Positions 26,722-37,392 of a DNA stretch of 64,000 nucleotides are shown piece by piece; the stretch's first letter is position 1; each line of letters starts with the position of its first letter. The position numbers were made by a program, and so were the translations under genes. Under the pieces are notes generated by a model. It worked only from the letters and a program-made list of their open reading frames with translations. It was not told the origin of the DNA and searched no databases. This DNA is from Enterococcus faecium (GTDB lineage Bacteria; Bacillota; Bacilli; Lactobacillales; Enterococcaceae), in contig NZ_CP118955.1 of NCBI RefSeq assembly GCF_029023785.1, positions 1,362,501-1,426,500 of the forward strand, read 5' to 3'.

Positions 26722-29019
26722 CTAGGTTGTTAACCATTTCTTTATGGTAGGAATATCGCTCAAAAGCAAAAATTCCTCAACTTTGATTTTATTGAGCCGC
26801 CGCTGGTATAATCTGCTCTCAGTCAAAGGATGACTTTCTGGGCTAGCGACTTTTTGTAAAACACCGTTCTCTATTGTAACAAATTTCAATTCAAAAAACA
26901 CCTGTATCATAAAAATTAATAATTTTTCAGGGATACGCAAATATTGAGCTATTGCTTTTATTTTATGACGTATATCAATTCGTTCTTGAGAATGGATCAA
27001 TTTAAACAATTTTGCGTACTGTTCTCTTGTGCCTACCCCATTCAAATAGGCCTCATCAGGTGAAATCCCCATCAGATAAACACGATTGAATGAATAAGAC
27101 CGAAAAACTTCTTTCAGATCCGCTAAATCATCTGGACAATCCATAACAACTAGAGAGTTCGGTTTTCTTTTTTCAATTATTGCCTTTACAGAATCTAGTC
27201 CTTCGAAAACAATCGCAGCTTCCTGGATAATCTCAGGCACGAATTTCAACGTCGAAGAATCAAATGCTAAATAAAGGCTACCTTCCGACCTTCGGCTCTG
27301 TTCACGGAAACGTTTTGCCCGCCAATCAAATACTTGCAGACCACCCACAGAAAAATCAGATACCATCAGCTGCGGTTTCTTACGCCCGTTCCATTCATTG
27401 ATCGAAAGCTTTCCTACCACATCTACCTGATTATTCAGCAGTTCTTCTTCTTGAGTACCAAAACCAAAAGCGACCGCATCAAGCTGACTCGATGCATCGG
27501 AAAGGACAAATTTCAGATGCTGTTGGTTTGCTCCGATTCTTTTGATATTTTCTGCTTGGACTTGTCGAAATAAAAACTGAGGCAAAGGATTATCCGTACC
27601 AAATGGCGCCAATAGTTTCAGCTCATCAATTCGCTCTACTGTTACTTCATTTGGCAGCAATACTTCATCAATTCTCAACTCAGGCCCTCTCATCAAGTCA
27701 ATTTGATGATCGACTATATATTGGTTCATCTTCTCCTGTAGTATAGTGACATTTTCACTTGGCATCGTTAAACCGACTGCTGCATGATGTCCTCCGAAGT
27801 AAGTAAATAAATCTCGCATCTGGTCAAGCATTTCAAAAAGATTCAAGGCTTCAATACTACGTCCAGATCCTTTAGCTGATCCATCTTCTTTTAAAGTAAG
27901 GACAAGCGTTGGTTTACCCGTTTCATTCATTATTTTCCCAGCAACAATGCCCAAAACGCCTTCATGCCATCCTCGGTTTACCAATAGATGGATATGATTC
28001 TCCTTATTGACCATCGCTAATGCTTCTTGTGTTATCTGCTCTACGATTGCTTTTCTTTCTTCATTGATCTCATTCAATTTTTTTGCTTGAACGGATGCTT
28101 CCTCTTCATCAAACGTCGCAAGTAACGAGACGGCAGGACGTGGATCGCCCATCCGACCGATTGCATTTAGTCTGGGAGCAATCGAAAAACCGATCGTTGT
28201 TTCGTCTGCGTCCCTCATTTTTACGCCGCTTTCTTCAAATAGTGCCTGAAGTCCTATCCGTTCTGAATGATGAATGGCATCGATTCCTAATGAAACAAGG
28301 ATTCGATTCTCATCAGTCAATGAAACTAAATCGGCGATCGTTCCTATCGCTACTAAATCCAAAAATTCTACAGGCGGTTCTTCCAATAATGCAGAAGCTA
28401 CTTTGAATGCTACTCCGACTCCTGCCAAATCTGGAAATGGATAGTGCCCCGCTGGATGACGAGGGTGAACAATCGCATAAGCGTCTGGTAAATTCTCAGG
28501 TAGTTCGTGATGATCTGTAATGATCACGTCTACACCAGCTTGCTGAGCGTATGCTACCGCATCATTTCCTGCTACCCCGTTATCAACAGTGATGATCAAC
28601 TGGATTCCTTCTTCGATCTTTTCTTGGTATACCGATTGGTTTGGTCCATACCCATGCTCAAATCGATTTGGCAGGAATACTTCTACTTCTGCACCAAGTA
28701 ATTCCAGTGTTTCTTTCATTACCGTTGCACTGGTGATCCCATCTGCGTCATAATCACCGTAAACGAGGATTTTTTCTCCACTGATTACAGCTTCTTGGAT
28801 TCGGCTGATTGCTTTATCCATATCGTGCATCAGATACGGATCATGTAATTCTTGTTCCTTTGGATGTAAAAATCGGTTGATATCCTTTTCCTCATGGTAA
28901 CCTCTTTGCCACAGTAACTTACCGACAAATGGAGATAATTTCAGTTCACGGATCATTTGGAGAAAGGATTCAGAAGGCTCTGTCTCGCTTAACTTCCAAT
29001 CAAAATTTGCTTGTCTCAC
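26722..29019 (-). CDS. recJ: Single-stranded-DNA exonuclease RecJ
   Basis: This 765-residue 5'-3' exonuclease acts in recombination and mismatch repair. DHH-family motifs are present in order: [12 protein letters not shown] (87-98), [16 protein letters not shown] (167-174), and the DHHA1 box [10 protein letters not shown] further on. An OB-fold region and a C-terminal Firmicutes extension follow, consistent with the long length. The ATG at 29019 follows TAGGAGTGAGAAAG. It is first in an operon with apt. Confidence 0.95.
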   Translation of the reverse strand: MRQANFDWKLSETEPSESFLQMIRELKLSPFVGKLLWQRGYHEEKDINRFLHPKEQELHDPYLMHDMDKAISRIQEAVISGEKILVYGDYDADGITSATVMKETLELLGAEVEVFLPNRFEHGYGPNQSVYQEKIEEGIQLIITVDNGVAGNDAVAYAQQAGVDVIITDHHELPENLPDAYAIVHPRHPAGHYPFPDLAGVGVAFKVASALLEEPPVEFLDLVAIGTIADLVSLTDENRILVSLGIDAIHHSERIGLQALFEESGVKMRDADETTIGFSIAPRLNAIGRMGDPRPAVSLLATFDEEEASVQAKKLNEINEERKAIVEQITQEALAMVNKENHIHLLVNRGWHEGVLGIVAGKIMNETGKPTLVLTLKEDGSAKGSGRSIEALNLFEMLDQMRDLFTYFGGHHAAVGLTMPSENVTILQEKMNQYIVDHQIDLMRGPELRIDEVLLPNEVTVERIDELKLLAPFGTDNPLPQFLFRQVQAENIKRIGANQQHLKFVLSDASSQLDAVAFGFGTQEEELLNNQVDVVGKLSINEWNGRKKPQLMVSDFSVGGLQVFDWRAKRFREQSRRSEGSLYLAFDSSTLKFVPEIIQEAAIVFEGLDSVKAIIEKRKPNSLVVMDCPDDLADLKEVFRSYSFNRVYLMGISPDEAYLNGVGTREQYAKLFKLIHSQERIDIRHKIKAIAQYLRIPEKLLIFMIQVFFELKFVTIENGVLQKVASPESHPLTESRLYQRRLNKIKVEEFLLLSDIPTIKKWLTT

Positions 29020-29082
29020 TTTCTCACTCCTAACTTAGTTATTATAGCAAAGGAAATCAGCAAAAAAAAGCAGAAAGAAAGA

Positions 29083-29130
29083 ATAAAAACAGATCAGATC
29101 CGCTAGACAGATGTTCAGCAGGACCTGATC
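29083..29130 (-). terminator. Terminator of the rnz-SDR-lapA operon
   Basis: GATCAG-TCC-GC and its complement form an imperfect stem, followed on the minus strand by GTTTTTATT. Confidence 0.6.
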
Positions 29131-29160
29131 TTTTGTACGACCATTTATGAAATATCCCTA

Positions 29161-29604
29161 TTAGTCAAAATAATTGAAGCTTTGTTTGGGCGATTGAGTT
29201 TTTTGTTCTTCCGGCGCTTTCAATTGACTGATTTGTGCGGTTTTCGCTTGTAACTCCGCCTGATAAGCAGCTTCCAACTCCGCACGTTCGTTTCTAAACT
29301 CGCGTTGCTGTTCTTCTTTTGCTTCTTCAATTTTCTTTTGAAGTTCTGTTTGATATTCTGACATTTCCTGAGTCAGCTGTTTGATTTGCTTTTTTTGCTG
29401 CCATAGTGTTGCCGAAGCAGTCAAAAATACAATCAGTGCACCAATCAGCGCAGAACCGATGATCACTAAGATCAATGGCGCAGAAAAGGAAGTGAAGCCA
29501 AAACTTACAGGAACATTTTTATTGTTTAATACAGCAAAAAGAACAATAATCAAAACTAAAACAAATCCAAGAATCACATTGCTTTGCTTTTTCAATTCCT
29601 TCAC
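29161..29604 (-). CDS. LapA-domain inner-membrane protein (DUF1049)
   Basis: This 147-residue protein has two membrane helices (about 9-28 and 41-63). The family's NVPVSFGF lies between them and a long cytoplasmic coiled coil rich in Gln and Glu (about 68-130) follows. In other bacteria LapA-like proteins take part in envelope or LPS-related assembly; the role in Gram-positives is unknown. It begins directly after the SDR stop codon, so it is translationally linked. The ATG at 29604 follows AAGGAATTG-type spacing inside the SDR end. Confidence 0.75.
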   Translation of the reverse strand: MKELKKQSNVILGFVLVLIIVLFAVLNNKNVPVSFGFTSFSAPLILVIIGSALIGALIVFLTASATLWQQKKQIKQLTQEMSEYQTELQKKIEEAKEEQQREFRNERAELEAAYQAELQAKTAQISQLKAPEEQKTQSPKQSFNYFD

Positions 29605-30393
29605 CTACTTTTTGTTAAAAATTCCGCTGGCTAAATAATCACCAATCGTTGGAAACAGCGTATAAAATTTTGATGCAACTTCTAAAATAAACGGTTGATT
29701 GATTTCCCGTTTTGGATGTCTCATATTGCGGACGATCATTTTTGCCAACTTGGCAGGTTCTAAAACGATTTGTCCGACTTTTTCCAAATAGCTTCCGCTT
29801 GGATCAGCCTTATCGAAGAAATCTGTCTCGATTGGACCTGGATTCACTGTCGTAACAGCTACGCCAAGTGGTTTCAATTCTAATCGCAAAGCGTTGGAGA
29901 AGCCAAGGACTGCAAATTTCGTGGCAGAATAAACCGTTGATTTTGCAGTTGCCATTTTTCCAGCCATAGACGCGATATTAATGATATGACCTTGTCTTCT
30001 TTCTGCCATATCGATCGCAAATTTTTGTGTCAAAACCATCATTCCTAAGATGTTGACTTCAAACATATCGTATGCTTTTCCAAGGTCGAATGTAAGGAAG
30101 TCTTCGAAAATCCCAAAACCCGCATTGTTTACCAGAATATCGACGCGCCCGACTTCTTCCATCACCTTTTCATATAATTCGTCCACGCTTTCAGGATTGC
30201 TGACGTCTACCTTGAAAGCATAAGCCTCTTTGCCGCTCAAGCGTCTGCACTCGTCTCTGACACCTTCTACAAATGCCATTCTTCGTGCGCAACTTATAAC
30301 GATTGCTCCTTGCTTTGCTGCTTCATAACAGATTTGTGCGCCCAGACCGCCTGAACTACCTGTTACTAAAACAACTTTATCTTCTAAATTCAT
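29605..30393 (-). CDS. Short-chain dehydrogenase (YqjQ-like)
   Basis: This is a 262-residue classical SDR. The cofactor motif TGSSGGLG is at 11-18, NNAG at 89-92, and the catalytic Ser142-Tyr155-Lys159 is in YSATK. In Bacillus and relatives an SDR of this type sits beside rnz, as here, with a four-base ATGA overlap to rnz upstream. The substrate is unknown. A hydrophobic C-terminal stretch ([19 protein letters not shown]) may touch the membrane. Confidence 0.85.
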   Translation of the reverse strand: MNLEDKVVLVTGSSGGLGAQICYEAAKQGAIVISCARRMAFVEGVRDECRRLSGKEAYAFKVDVSNPESVDELYEKVMEEVGRVDILVNNAGFGIFEDFLTFDLGKAYDMFEVNILGMMVLTQKFAIDMAERRQGHIINIASMAGKMATAKSTVYSATKFAVLGFSNALRLELKPLGVAVTTVNPGPIETDFFDKADPSGSYLEKVGQIVLEPAKLAKMIVRNMRHPKREINQPFILEVASKFYTLFPTIGDYLASGIFNKK

Positions 30394-31331
30394 GCCTCTT
30401 CCTCCTCGCGAAATGGAATCTCAATGCTATCAAAATCTTTCATGATCGTCGTGTTTTCAAACACTTCTTGTGCTTCTTTTTCAAGCTCTAAAGCTGCTTT
30501 TCCTAAATATCTCGCACTAATATGAGTAAGTAGCAGCCGTTTTGCCTGCGCTTCTTTTGCAACTTCAGCAGCTTGATGAGTCGTGGAATGGAAATAGTTG
30601 TGCGCCATTCTTGCTTCATCTTTATTAAATGTGCTTTCATGTACCAGAATATCGCTATTTTCCGCAAGCACAACGGAATTATGTGTTTTTCTCGTATCGC
30701 CTAAAATAGTCACGATTCGTCCTTTTTTATCTGGACCTACGAAATCTTTTCCATTGATCGTCCGCCCATCTTCTAGTTGGATCGTTTCACCTTGCTTCAG
30801 TTTGCCGTACAGTGGTCCAGCTGGAATACCTAATTCTTTTAGACGATCCACCTGCAATTCTCCTTTATGATCATGTTCAACCACACGATAACCAAAACTG
30901 TCGATCCCATGATTTAGTTTTTTTGTATAAACAGAAAATTGCTGATCAGTAAAAATCGGGGCTGTTTCATTTAGCTCAATGAATTTCAGCGGATAACTTA
31001 AACGCGTTTGCGAAATACCTAAAGAGACTTTTATGTATTCCTCTATCCCTTTTGGCCCGTAAATCTCTAATGGCGTATCCCCACCTTGAAATGACCGGCT
31101 GCTGATGAGCCCGGGAAGTCCAAAAATATGATCGCCGTGTAAATGTGTAATGAAAATTTTACCGATTTTTCTCGGACGAATAGTCGTTCGCAAAATCTGC
31201 ATTTGCGTGCCTTCGCCACAGTCGAACAACCAAACTTCATTGCGCTCGTCTAAAAGTTTCAATGCTATACTTGTCACATTTCTATGTTTTGCAGGAACAC
31301 CTGCACCTGTTCCTAAAAATTGTAATTCCAT
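30390..31331 (-). CDS. rnz: Ribonuclease Z
   Basis: This 313-residue metallo-beta-lactamase-fold endonuclease trims tRNA 3' ends. The zinc motif HLHGDH is at 63-68 and LFDCGEGTQ at 35-43. The exosite arm region [18 protein letters not shown] is the long-form signature, and the later HESTF and LTHISARY complete the site. The promoter is a TTGATT-17-TAAAAT pair at 31392-31364. It heads an operon with the SDR and lapA. Confidence 0.95.
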   Translation of the reverse strand: MELQFLGTGAGVPAKHRNVTSIALKLLDERNEVWLFDCGEGTQMQILRTTIRPRKIGKIFITHLHGDHIFGLPGLISSRSFQGGDTPLEIYGPKGIEEYIKVSLGISQTRLSYPLKFIELNETAPIFTDQQFSVYTKKLNHGIDSFGYRVVEHDHKGELQVDRLKELGIPAGPLYGKLKQGETIQLEDGRTINGKDFVGPDKKGRIVTILGDTRKTHNSVVLAENSDILVHESTFNKDEARMAHNYFHSTTHQAAEVAKEAQAKRLLLTHISARYLGKAALELEKEAQEVFENTTIMKDFDSIEIPFREEEEA

Positions 31332-31363
31332 AATCTACCTGACTTTCTTTAAGTTCCTCTTTA

Positions 31364-31392
31364 ATTTTAGGGTAAAAAGAAGGGATAATCAA
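31364..31392 (-). promoter_or_regulatory. rnz operon promoter
   Basis: TTGATT and TAAAAT on the minus strand are 17 bases apart, about 33 bases before the rnz start codon. Confidence 0.7.
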
Positions 31393-31464
31393 CCGTAAGT
31401 CGAGAATGGGTTCAAATTAAAAATAACGTTCTAAAGCGATAGCGTTTTCTTTGAAAATTACTAT

Positions 31465-31506
31465 AAAAACAGCAGCGAACCCGTTTGAGATCCTCTGCTG
31501 TTTTTT
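31465..31506 (-). terminator. Terminator of the DUF1269 gene
   Basis: AAAAACAGCAG and CTGCTGTTTTT enclose 19 bases, directly after the stop codon, with a T-run on the minus strand. Confidence 0.75.
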
Positions 31507-31507
31507 A

Positions 31508-32095
31508 TTAATTTGAAGATCCAGAACTTTCATTGTCGTTGGAAGTTTGCGGATGTTTGTCCTTCCAAGTCTTTTGTGCAGCTTCTTTCGCATGATTTTC
31601 AGCTTCTTTCGCATCATGCACATCTTTTTCGACATCTTCATAATCCAAGCGGGTAATTTCTCCGCCTAATTCCATCATTACCAATTGATTCAGTGGGCGA
31701 TTGTCCTCTTCATCAGCAATCAAGATCAGTCCTGTAGCTCCTTCACCGATTTTATTTCCTACAAAGTCGAACACGGTCTGGGCATCTTTTATTTCTTTGG
31801 CATCTTGTGTCGCACCGATCATTCCTCCGGCAAACCATCCTAATAAAATCCCTAGCGGACCACCTAATACACCAACCAACATTCCGATTAATCCACCCGT
31901 AGAAGATTTGTTATTACCGGTAAAGTCGATAAAATCTTCTATTTTGAATTGATGTGTCCCATTAGGATCATGGCTGACAACTGCCATCTGTTCTCCTTTA
32001 ATCGAACGAACAGCATGTAACTTTTTGATTTCTGAAAATGCCTGATATGCCTGGCTTTCTACTTGAAAATTTAAAATGATTACTCGTTTGCTCAT
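31508..32095 (-). CDS. DUF1269-type membrane-associated protein
   Basis: This 195-residue protein has an N-terminal mixed domain (about 1-58), a glycine-rich hydrophobic stretch (GGLIGMLVGVLGGPLGILLGWFAGGMIG, about 65-95) typical of this group, a second soluble part (GEGATGLILIADEED) and a charged, helical C-terminal tail. The function is unknown; many relatives are stress-associated. The ATG at 32095 follows AAAGGGG with eight bases of spacing. It is a single gene with a strong terminator, and a repeat element lies just upstream. Confidence 0.65.
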   Translation of the reverse strand: MSKRVIILNFQVESQAYQAFSEIKKLHAVRSIKGEQMAVVSHDPNGTHQFKIEDFIDFTGNNKSSTGGLIGMLVGVLGGPLGILLGWFAGGMIGATQDAKEIKDAQTVFDFVGNKIGEGATGLILIADEEDNRPLNQLVMMELGGEITRLDYEDVEKDVHDAKEAENHAKEAAQKTWKDKHPQTSNDNESSGSSN

Positions 32096-32186
32096 TAAAA
32101 ACGCCCCTTTCATACCTTCTTGTTATTTATTTTACCTTTAATTGTAAAATAAGAAAAGAAAAGCACTCTTTTTTTCCAATAAAATA

Positions 32187-32268
32187 GGGCTGTGACAAAA
32201 GTCGTATCACAGCTCCTTTTTCCGAATAAACGGCGTTCTTGAAGCTGACCACTTCTGTCACAACCTCC
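32187..32268. repeat. Compact stem-loop repeat element (copy D)
   Basis: It starts GGGCTGTGACAAAAGTC, has the core TTCCGAATAAACGGCGTTCT (32220-32239) and then jumps directly to GACCACTTCTGTCACAACCT. It is copy A with its middle removed, and the two ends keep inverted complementarity. It lies upstream of the DUF1269 gene, downstream of obg. Confidence 0.75.
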
Positions 32269-32315
32269 CTTAAATCTGAATCTATATTTTTTGGTATTTG
32301 TTTTTATTTGCTTGC

Positions 32316-33629
32316 CTATTCGACAAATTCAAATTCAAACTCACCGATACGTACAAGGTCGCCATCTTTCGCACCGCGTGCCCGAAGAGCTTCATCCACA
32401 CCCATACCACGTAATTGACGAGCAAAACGCATCACTGTTTCATCATGATCGAAATTTGTCATTTGGAATAATTTTTCGATCTTCTCACCAGATAAGATCC
32501 ACGTTGCATCTGAATCACGATCGATTTGGAACTCAGGACCTTCTGGATTGAATCCATAGTGTACAGTTTCTTCTTCCAGTTCTTCTTCGTACAATGGGAA
32601 TTCTGGCGTTACTTCTAACAAATCTGCTGTAGCATTCAATAATGCGTCCAATCCTTGTCGAGTCACTCCAGAAATTGGAAATACTGGGATGTCATCAGCA
32701 AATTCATCTTCTTTTTCCTTGTTCAGCTGTTCTTTGAATTTCACTAGATTTTCCTGTGCATCCGGCATATCCATTTTGTTTGCCACGATGATTTGCGGAC
32801 GCTCTAGCAAGCGTAAGTTATAAGTAGATAATTCTTTGTTGATGGCAAGATAGTCTTCATAAGGATCTCGTCCTTCCATCCCACTCATATCGATCACATG
32901 TAAAATTACTCGTGTTCTTTCGATATGACGAAGGAATTGTGTACCCAGCCCAACACCTTGCGAAGCTCCTTCAATCAAGCCTGGCAAGTCTGCTGCGGCA
33001 AAACTTCTGCCATCACTTGTAGTAACCATTCCTAGATTAGGGACGAGCGTCGTGAAATGATAAGCGCCGATTTTTGGACGAGCAGATGAAATAACGGATA
33101 GTAAAGTCGATTTCCCGACAGATGGAAAACCTACAAGTCCAACGTCTGCCAATACTTTCAATTCTAGTTCGATTTTTCGCTCTTGTCCTGGTTCACCGTT
33201 TTCAGCAATTTCCGGTGCAGGATTCCGAGGAGAGGCAAAACGGATATTCCCTCGTCCACCGCGTCCACCTTTTGCCACAACTAGTGTTTGACCATTTTCA
33301 ATTAAATCTCCTAAAAGAGCACCAGTCTCCGCATCTCGGACAGTGGTTCCTTGTGGTACTTTAACATAGGTATCTTCTGAACCACGACCGTGCATCCCTT
33401 TACTCATCCCATTTTCACCTGGCTGCGCTTTGAAATGGCGATTGAACCGAAAATCCATCAATGTACGTAACCCTTCATCGACGATCAAGATGACATCGCC
33501 GCCACGACCACCGTCTCCGCCAGCCGGTCCGCCGTCAGGAACGTATTTTTCGCGACGAAATGCAACCATTCCGTCTCCGCCCTTGCCAGCTTTCACATCG
33601 ATCGTTACTTGATCTAAAAACATGGACAT
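32316..33629 (-). CDS. obg: Obg/CgtA GTPase
   Basis: This 437-residue ribosome-assembly and stress-linked GTPase has the glycine-rich Obg fold at 1-158 ([22 protein letters not shown]), a G domain with P-loop GFPSVGKS at 167-174 and NKMD later, and a C-terminal OCT domain ending in an acidic segment. The start is the first ATG at 33629, eight bases after AGGAGG, giving MSMFLDQ. It is monocistronic here. Confidence 0.95.
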   Translation of the reverse strand: MSMFLDQVTIDVKAGKGGDGMVAFRREKYVPDGGPAGGDGGRGGDVILIVDEGLRTLMDFRFNRHFKAQPGENGMSKGMHGRGSEDTYVKVPQGTTVRDAETGALLGDLIENGQTLVVAKGGRGGRGNIRFASPRNPAPEIAENGEPGQERKIELELKVLADVGLVGFPSVGKSTLLSVISSARPKIGAYHFTTLVPNLGMVTTSDGRSFAAADLPGLIEGASQGVGLGTQFLRHIERTRVILHVIDMSGMEGRDPYEDYLAINKELSTYNLRLLERPQIIVANKMDMPDAQENLVKFKEQLNKEKEDEFADDIPVFPISGVTRQGLDALLNATADLLEVTPEFPLYEEELEEETVHYGFNPEGPEFQIDRDSDATWILSGEKIEKLFQMTNFDHDETVMRFARQLRGMGVDEALRARGAKDGDLVRIGEFEFEFVE

Positions 33630-33795
33630 AATTAAGTCCTCCTATTATTCATTTATTTATTTGACTGCCTGAATTTCCACAATAAACAAAAGTCTTACTT
33701 ATTTTATCGGTGAAATCTGATTTTGTCTATCATTTCAGCAAAAAGATTGTTTACCTTCTTCTTTTTTTATCATTTGGTAAGGTTTCCAACCTTTT

Positions 33796-33846
33796 TTCTG
33801 CTACCAAGTATAATTTTTTGACAAAATATTCTTTGCGTAGCAGAAT
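33796..33846 (+). promoter_or_regulatory. gap promoter flanked by a 9-bp inverted repeat
   Basis: TTGACA (33818-33823) is 17 bases from CAGAAT (33841-33846). TTCTGCTAC (33796-33804) and GTAGCAGAA (33837-33845) are exact complements about four helical turns apart; the right arm covers the -10 element. Confidence 0.5.
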
Positions 33847-33916
33847 AACAGTGTATTAATTGTATTAATTGAGGATGCCGTTTCACAGCACCCCTAATAA
33901 AGGAGGAACTTTTGAT

Positions 33917-34927
33917 ATGACAGTAAAAGTAGGTATTAACGGATTTGGGCGTATTGGCCGTCTGGCTTTCCGCCGCATCAAAGAAGTCTCAGATGATATT
34001 GAAGTAGTAGCAATCAACGACTTAACAAGTCCAACTATGTTAGCACAATTATTGCAATTTGACTCTACTCATGGTACTTATCCTGGCACAGTTACTGCAA
34101 CAGAAGACTCAATCGTAGTGGATGGCGAAGCAACTCGTGTTTATGCAGAACCCGACGCAAGCAAAATCCCTTGGGTAAAAGAAAACGGTGTAGATATCGT
34201 ACTAGAATGTACTGGTTTTTATACATCTGAAGAAAAAGCAAAAGCGCATTTAGATGCTGGTGTCAAACGAGTAGTTATTTCTGCCCCAGCTGGTGCTATG
34301 AAAACCATCGTCTATAACGTCAATGATGATACATTAGATGAAAACGACAAAATCATCTCAGCAGGTTCATGTACAACAAACTGTTTAGCACCTATGGCTT
34401 ATTTCTTAAATAATGAATTTGGGATCGAAGTTGGTACAATGACAACAGTTCATGCCTACACTTCCACACAAATGCTCTTAGATGGACCTGTAAAAGGCGG
34501 TAATTTGCGTGCTGCTCGTTCAGCTGCTGACAATACTATCCCACATTCTACTGGTGCTGCGAAAGCAATCGGCTTAGTTATCCCTGAGCTACAAGGAAAA
34601 TTACAAGGACACGCACAACGTGTTCCAGTCGTTGATGGTTCATTAACTGAATTGGTTTCAGTGTTGAAAACAAAAGTAACTGCTGATCAAGTAAACGAAG
34701 CAATCAAAAAACACACAGTTGACAATCCTTCATTCGGGTATGATGACCGTCAAATCGTTTCTAGCGATGTCATTGGAACAACTCAAGGTTCGATCTTTGA
34801 CCCAACGCAAACAGAAGTAACAACTGCTGGTGATTTCCAACTTGTTAAAACTGTTGCATGGTATGACAATGAATATGGATTTACTTGCCAAATGATTCGC
34901 TTACTAGAAAAATTCGCTAATTTGTAA
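33917..34927 (+). CDS. gap: Glyceraldehyde-3-phosphate dehydrogenase
   Basis: This 336-residue NAD-dependent glycolytic enzyme has NAD-binding [10 protein letters not shown] at 6-15, the catalytic Cys152 in SAGSCTTNC, and the partner His in TVHAYTSTQ. The ATG at 33917 follows AAAGGAGG; an upstream in-frame ATG at 33869 would lie in the leader. It stands alone, without cggR, pgk or tpi, so it is either the second gap of the genome or a relocated one. A 36-bp perfect palindromic terminator follows. Confidence 0.95.
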   Translation: MTVKVGINGFGRIGRLAFRRIKEVSDDIEVVAINDLTSPTMLAQLLQFDSTHGTYPGTVTATEDSIVVDGEATRVYAEPDASKIPWVKENGVDIVLECTGFYTSEEKAKAHLDAGVKRVVISAPAGAMKTIVYNVNDDTLDENDKIISAGSCTTNCLAPMAYFLNNEFGIEVGTMTTVHAYTSTQMLLDGPVKGGNLRAARSAADNTIPHSTGAAKAIGLVIPELQGKLQGHAQRVPVVDGSLTELVSVLKTKVTADQVNEAIKKHTVDNPSFGYDDRQIVSSDVIGTTQGSIFDPTQTEVTTAGDFQLVKTVAWYDNEYGFTCQMIRLLEKFANL

Positions 34928-34947
34928 TTTGATAGATCAATCGATAA

Positions 34948-34983
34948 AAGAAGCCTTTGACTGGATCCAGTCAAAGGCTTCTT
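34948..34983 (+). terminator. gap terminator (36-bp perfect palindrome)
   Basis: AAGAAGCCTTTGACTGG and its complement meet at AT, followed by TCTTTT. It is bidirectional in form. Confidence 0.88.
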
Positions 34984-35011
34984 TCTTTTCATCCCCTACT
35001 TTTAAACTCGT

Positions 35012-35947
35012 TCAATGAACATATTGGCTTAAAAATTGTTGGACTACTTGCTGATATTTTTCAGGGTCTGTCTTGTATGCTTCCGCATGCTCGGCTCCTT
35101 TTACAACATACTTTTCTTTTGGTCCCTTCGTTGCACGATAGACCTTATCTAACATTTCAAATGGTACAAATGTATCTTCGTCTCCATGTATAAAGAGCAT
35201 TGGGCGCTGGTTTTTCTTCAATTGTTCCACTGCATTTGCTTCACCGAAAAAGTAGCCAGCACGGACTTTTGTCACTAGACTCGTTACTTGCATAAGCGGA
35301 AATGCTGGAAGACTAAACATATCGTCTAGCTGATAAGCAAGCTCATCATGAACGGAAGAATAACCGCAATCTTCAATGATTGCTTTCACATTATCTGGTA
35401 GTTTTTCTCCGCTAGTCATCATAACTGTTGCTGCTCCCATGCTGACACCGTATAGAACGATTTCTTGCGATTTTCCATTGTTTTCTAGCACTTTGTTTAT
35501 CCACTGTACATAGTCTTTACGCTCTGGCCATCCAAATCCAATGTAATCCCCTTCGCTTTTTCCATGTCCTCTTGCATCAGGAACAAGGACATTGTAACCC
35601 ATATCATGAAACATCTTTGCGTAATTGGTCATCGTTTCAGCGTTTCCCATATAGCCATGAGCCACAAGAGCTGTTTTTTCACTTTTCGTTTCAGCAGGAA
35701 GATAAATCGCTGATAATTTCAGACCGTCTTTTGAAGTGATGGTCCAATCGCTTCGGTTTTCTTTTGAACTAAACCATTTATGTGCATCCGTTTCTTTGGA
35801 TGTCTGTGTTGTACCAGGTGTATCTTCGTCTAAAAAGTCTTTCTCAGAAGGCACAACAGCATAATTATAAAAATAATTCCCTGCAAACACTAACGCAACA
35901 ATCAGAGCTAAAGCGACGCCTAAAAGGATTTTCATCCAAAGTTTCAT
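35012..35947 (-). CDS. Membrane-anchored alpha/beta hydrolase
   Basis: This 311-residue protein has an N-terminal membrane anchor (about 5-27) and the catalytic domain outside. The oxyanion region is HGYMGNAE (97-104). The nucleophile Ser169 is in GVSMGAA, the Asp is in HGDEDTFVP, and the His is in GAEHAEAY, all in canonical order. The DARGHGKSEG loop is typical of the S9-like/BAAT family seen in lactobacilli. The substrate is unknown. The ATG follows AATGAGATGGATGATTT, a modest ribosome site. It converges on gap. Confidence 0.85.
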   Translation of the reverse strand: MKLWMKILLGVALALIVALVFAGNYFYNYAVVPSEKDFLDEDTPGTTQTSKETDAHKWFSSKENRSDWTITSKDGLKLSAIYLPAETKSEKTALVAHGYMGNAETMTNYAKMFHDMGYNVLVPDARGHGKSEGDYIGFGWPERKDYVQWINKVLENNGKSQEIVLYGVSMGAATVMMTSGEKLPDNVKAIIEDCGYSSVHDELAYQLDDMFSLPAFPLMQVTSLVTKVRAGYFFGEANAVEQLKKNQRPMLFIHGDEDTFVPFEMLDKVYRATKGPKEKYVVKGAEHAEAYKTDPEKYQQVVQQFLSQYVH

Positions 35948-36051
35948 AAATCATCCATCTCATTTCTCTTTTTTCATATAACCTTGAATTAGTATAATCA
36001 AAGAATCTCTACTATGCAATGTTCATTTTTATAACCTATAAAAAAACAAAA

Positions 36052-36096
36052 TAAAAAAGCAGAAATAACTGGCTATTTCTAGCGGATTATTTCTGC
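36052..36096 (-). terminator. Terminator of the MupG-like gene
   Basis: GCAGAAATAA and TTATTTCTGC enclose 18 bases, and the minus strand continues TTTTTTAT. Confidence 0.75.
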
Positions 36097-36109
36097 AATA
36101 ACTAATTAT

Positions 36110-37204
36110 CTATTTTTTATTTTCAATTAATTTAAAGCTTGACCATGGTTTCAAAAAGTCAAGGAGGAATAATTCGTCATCGGAGATTCTTCCTACAACA
36201 TTGACACGTCCGTCGTTTTTCATATCCTTCAAGGCGATTTGTGTTTCTCCTTTGTATTGACCGTACCCTTCATTGTCAATCAGTACATCCCCATGATGCA
36301 TATCTCGCGTATTATGAGGCGGGAAATCTTTATCTTTGTAGTATACACGAGTCATCGTTGAACGAAGGATATATTCTGAGCGATCCCCTCGATAACTATG
36401 AAGGTTATCAAACAAGCAGATTCGTTCGTTTTCTGTAATACCTTCTTCCGTATCTACTTTCAATGTTGGATAATCCGCGTTAAATGCTTCTGCCATTTCT
36501 TTCAATTCTTCTTCACTTGCGTACGCATTTCCAATAGAAATATCATCAATCAATCCTGTAAGGATTAAATGCTTCACTTGTGTCGCAATTTCAAGATCTC
36601 GGTGGTCTTCCAGCGTGCACAAGCCATCTTGCGTAGGCCAAGGGCCAAACTCAGCAGATTGCGAATTGACGAATGCCATCGTATTCAAATTATATTTTCT
36701 GAATTTTTCTGAACAAAAAACAAAGTGTTCGTATCCTAAACCAGAGTATCGATGAGGATAAAAATTATGAGAACCTAATAAATTATCCGTGTTTGGCGAA
36801 TAACTCATGATGTTGTCAACGTAATTCGTGCCCGAACTCATATTGATCTCGATTTTGATACCAAAAGGATTGCGCGTCATTTTTGCTTCTTCTGCTCCTG
36901 TGAATCCGATATCTAAGCGGACCCCGTAGGCACCCATCTTATGGAAAAAAGATAAGTCATCGTAAGAAATCTCCAACTGTTCAAATAACGCTGGATTGAT
37001 ATCAACCATTACTTCCATGCCTAGGCTATTCGCGTAATCAACTACTTCTTTAAATTCTGAAAGAACTTTTTCTTTATCATCATTGATCTGCAGCAAACTG
37101 GTAAAAACCCGTTTATACCCATACTTATGAGCTAAATCCAAGTACGCTTTGTCCTTTTCAAATGTTGACCGTTCTGGATAAATCGAGATTCCTAATTTTC
37201 CCAT
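36110..37204 (-). CDS. MupG-family protein (DUF871), probable 6-phospho-muramidase
   Basis: This 364-residue cytosolic protein has an N-terminal TIM-barrel (about 1-240; GISIYPERS, YGVRLDIGFTG, NFYPHRYSGLGYEHF) and a C-terminal beta domain (about 250-360). Family members such as S. aureus MupG cleave MurNAc-6-phosphate-GlcNAc made by phosphotransferase uptake of cell-wall disaccharide. No murQ or PTS gene is beside it, so the substrate is inferred. The start ATG at 37204 follows AGGAGGAAATGGTA. It is monocistronic. Confidence 0.8.
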   Translation of the reverse strand: MGKLGISIYPERSTFEKDKAYLDLAHKYGYKRVFTSLLQINDDKEKVLSEFKEVVDYANSLGMEVMVDINPALFEQLEISYDDLSFFHKMGAYGVRLDIGFTGAEEAKMTRNPFGIKIEINMSSGTNYVDNIMSYSPNTDNLLGSHNFYPHRYSGLGYEHFVFCSEKFRKYNLNTMAFVNSQSAEFGPWPTQDGLCTLEDHRDLEIATQVKHLILTGLIDDISIGNAYASEEELKEMAEAFNADYPTLKVDTEEGITENERICLFDNLHSYRGDRSEYILRSTMTRVYYKDKDFPPHNTRDMHHGDVLIDNEGYGQYKGETQIALKDMKNDGRVNVVGRISDDELFLLDFLKPWSSFKLIENKK

Positions 37205-37340
37205 ATTACCATTTCCTCCTGCATCTTTTCGTTTTTGTATCCACTTACATTATAGCAAACACAAAGTAAATGGTCTACACCTTTTCTTTTTCTTTTAAAA
37301 TAAATGATAAATTCCAATAATTTAAGTAGGTATTTTCCCT

Positions 37341-37372
37341 CTATTTTGTTATCATTAAAGATAACAAAATAG
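37341..37372. promoter_or_regulatory. 13-bp-arm palindrome before the cyclophilin lipoprotein gene
   Basis: CTATTTTGTTATC, six bases ATTAAA, then GATAACAAAATAG: a perfect inverted repeat ending seven bases before the ribosome site. It could be an operator or a 5'-leader hairpin. There is no T-run. Confidence 0.6.
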
Positions 37373-37392
37373 TAAATTGGAAAGGAACAGTT

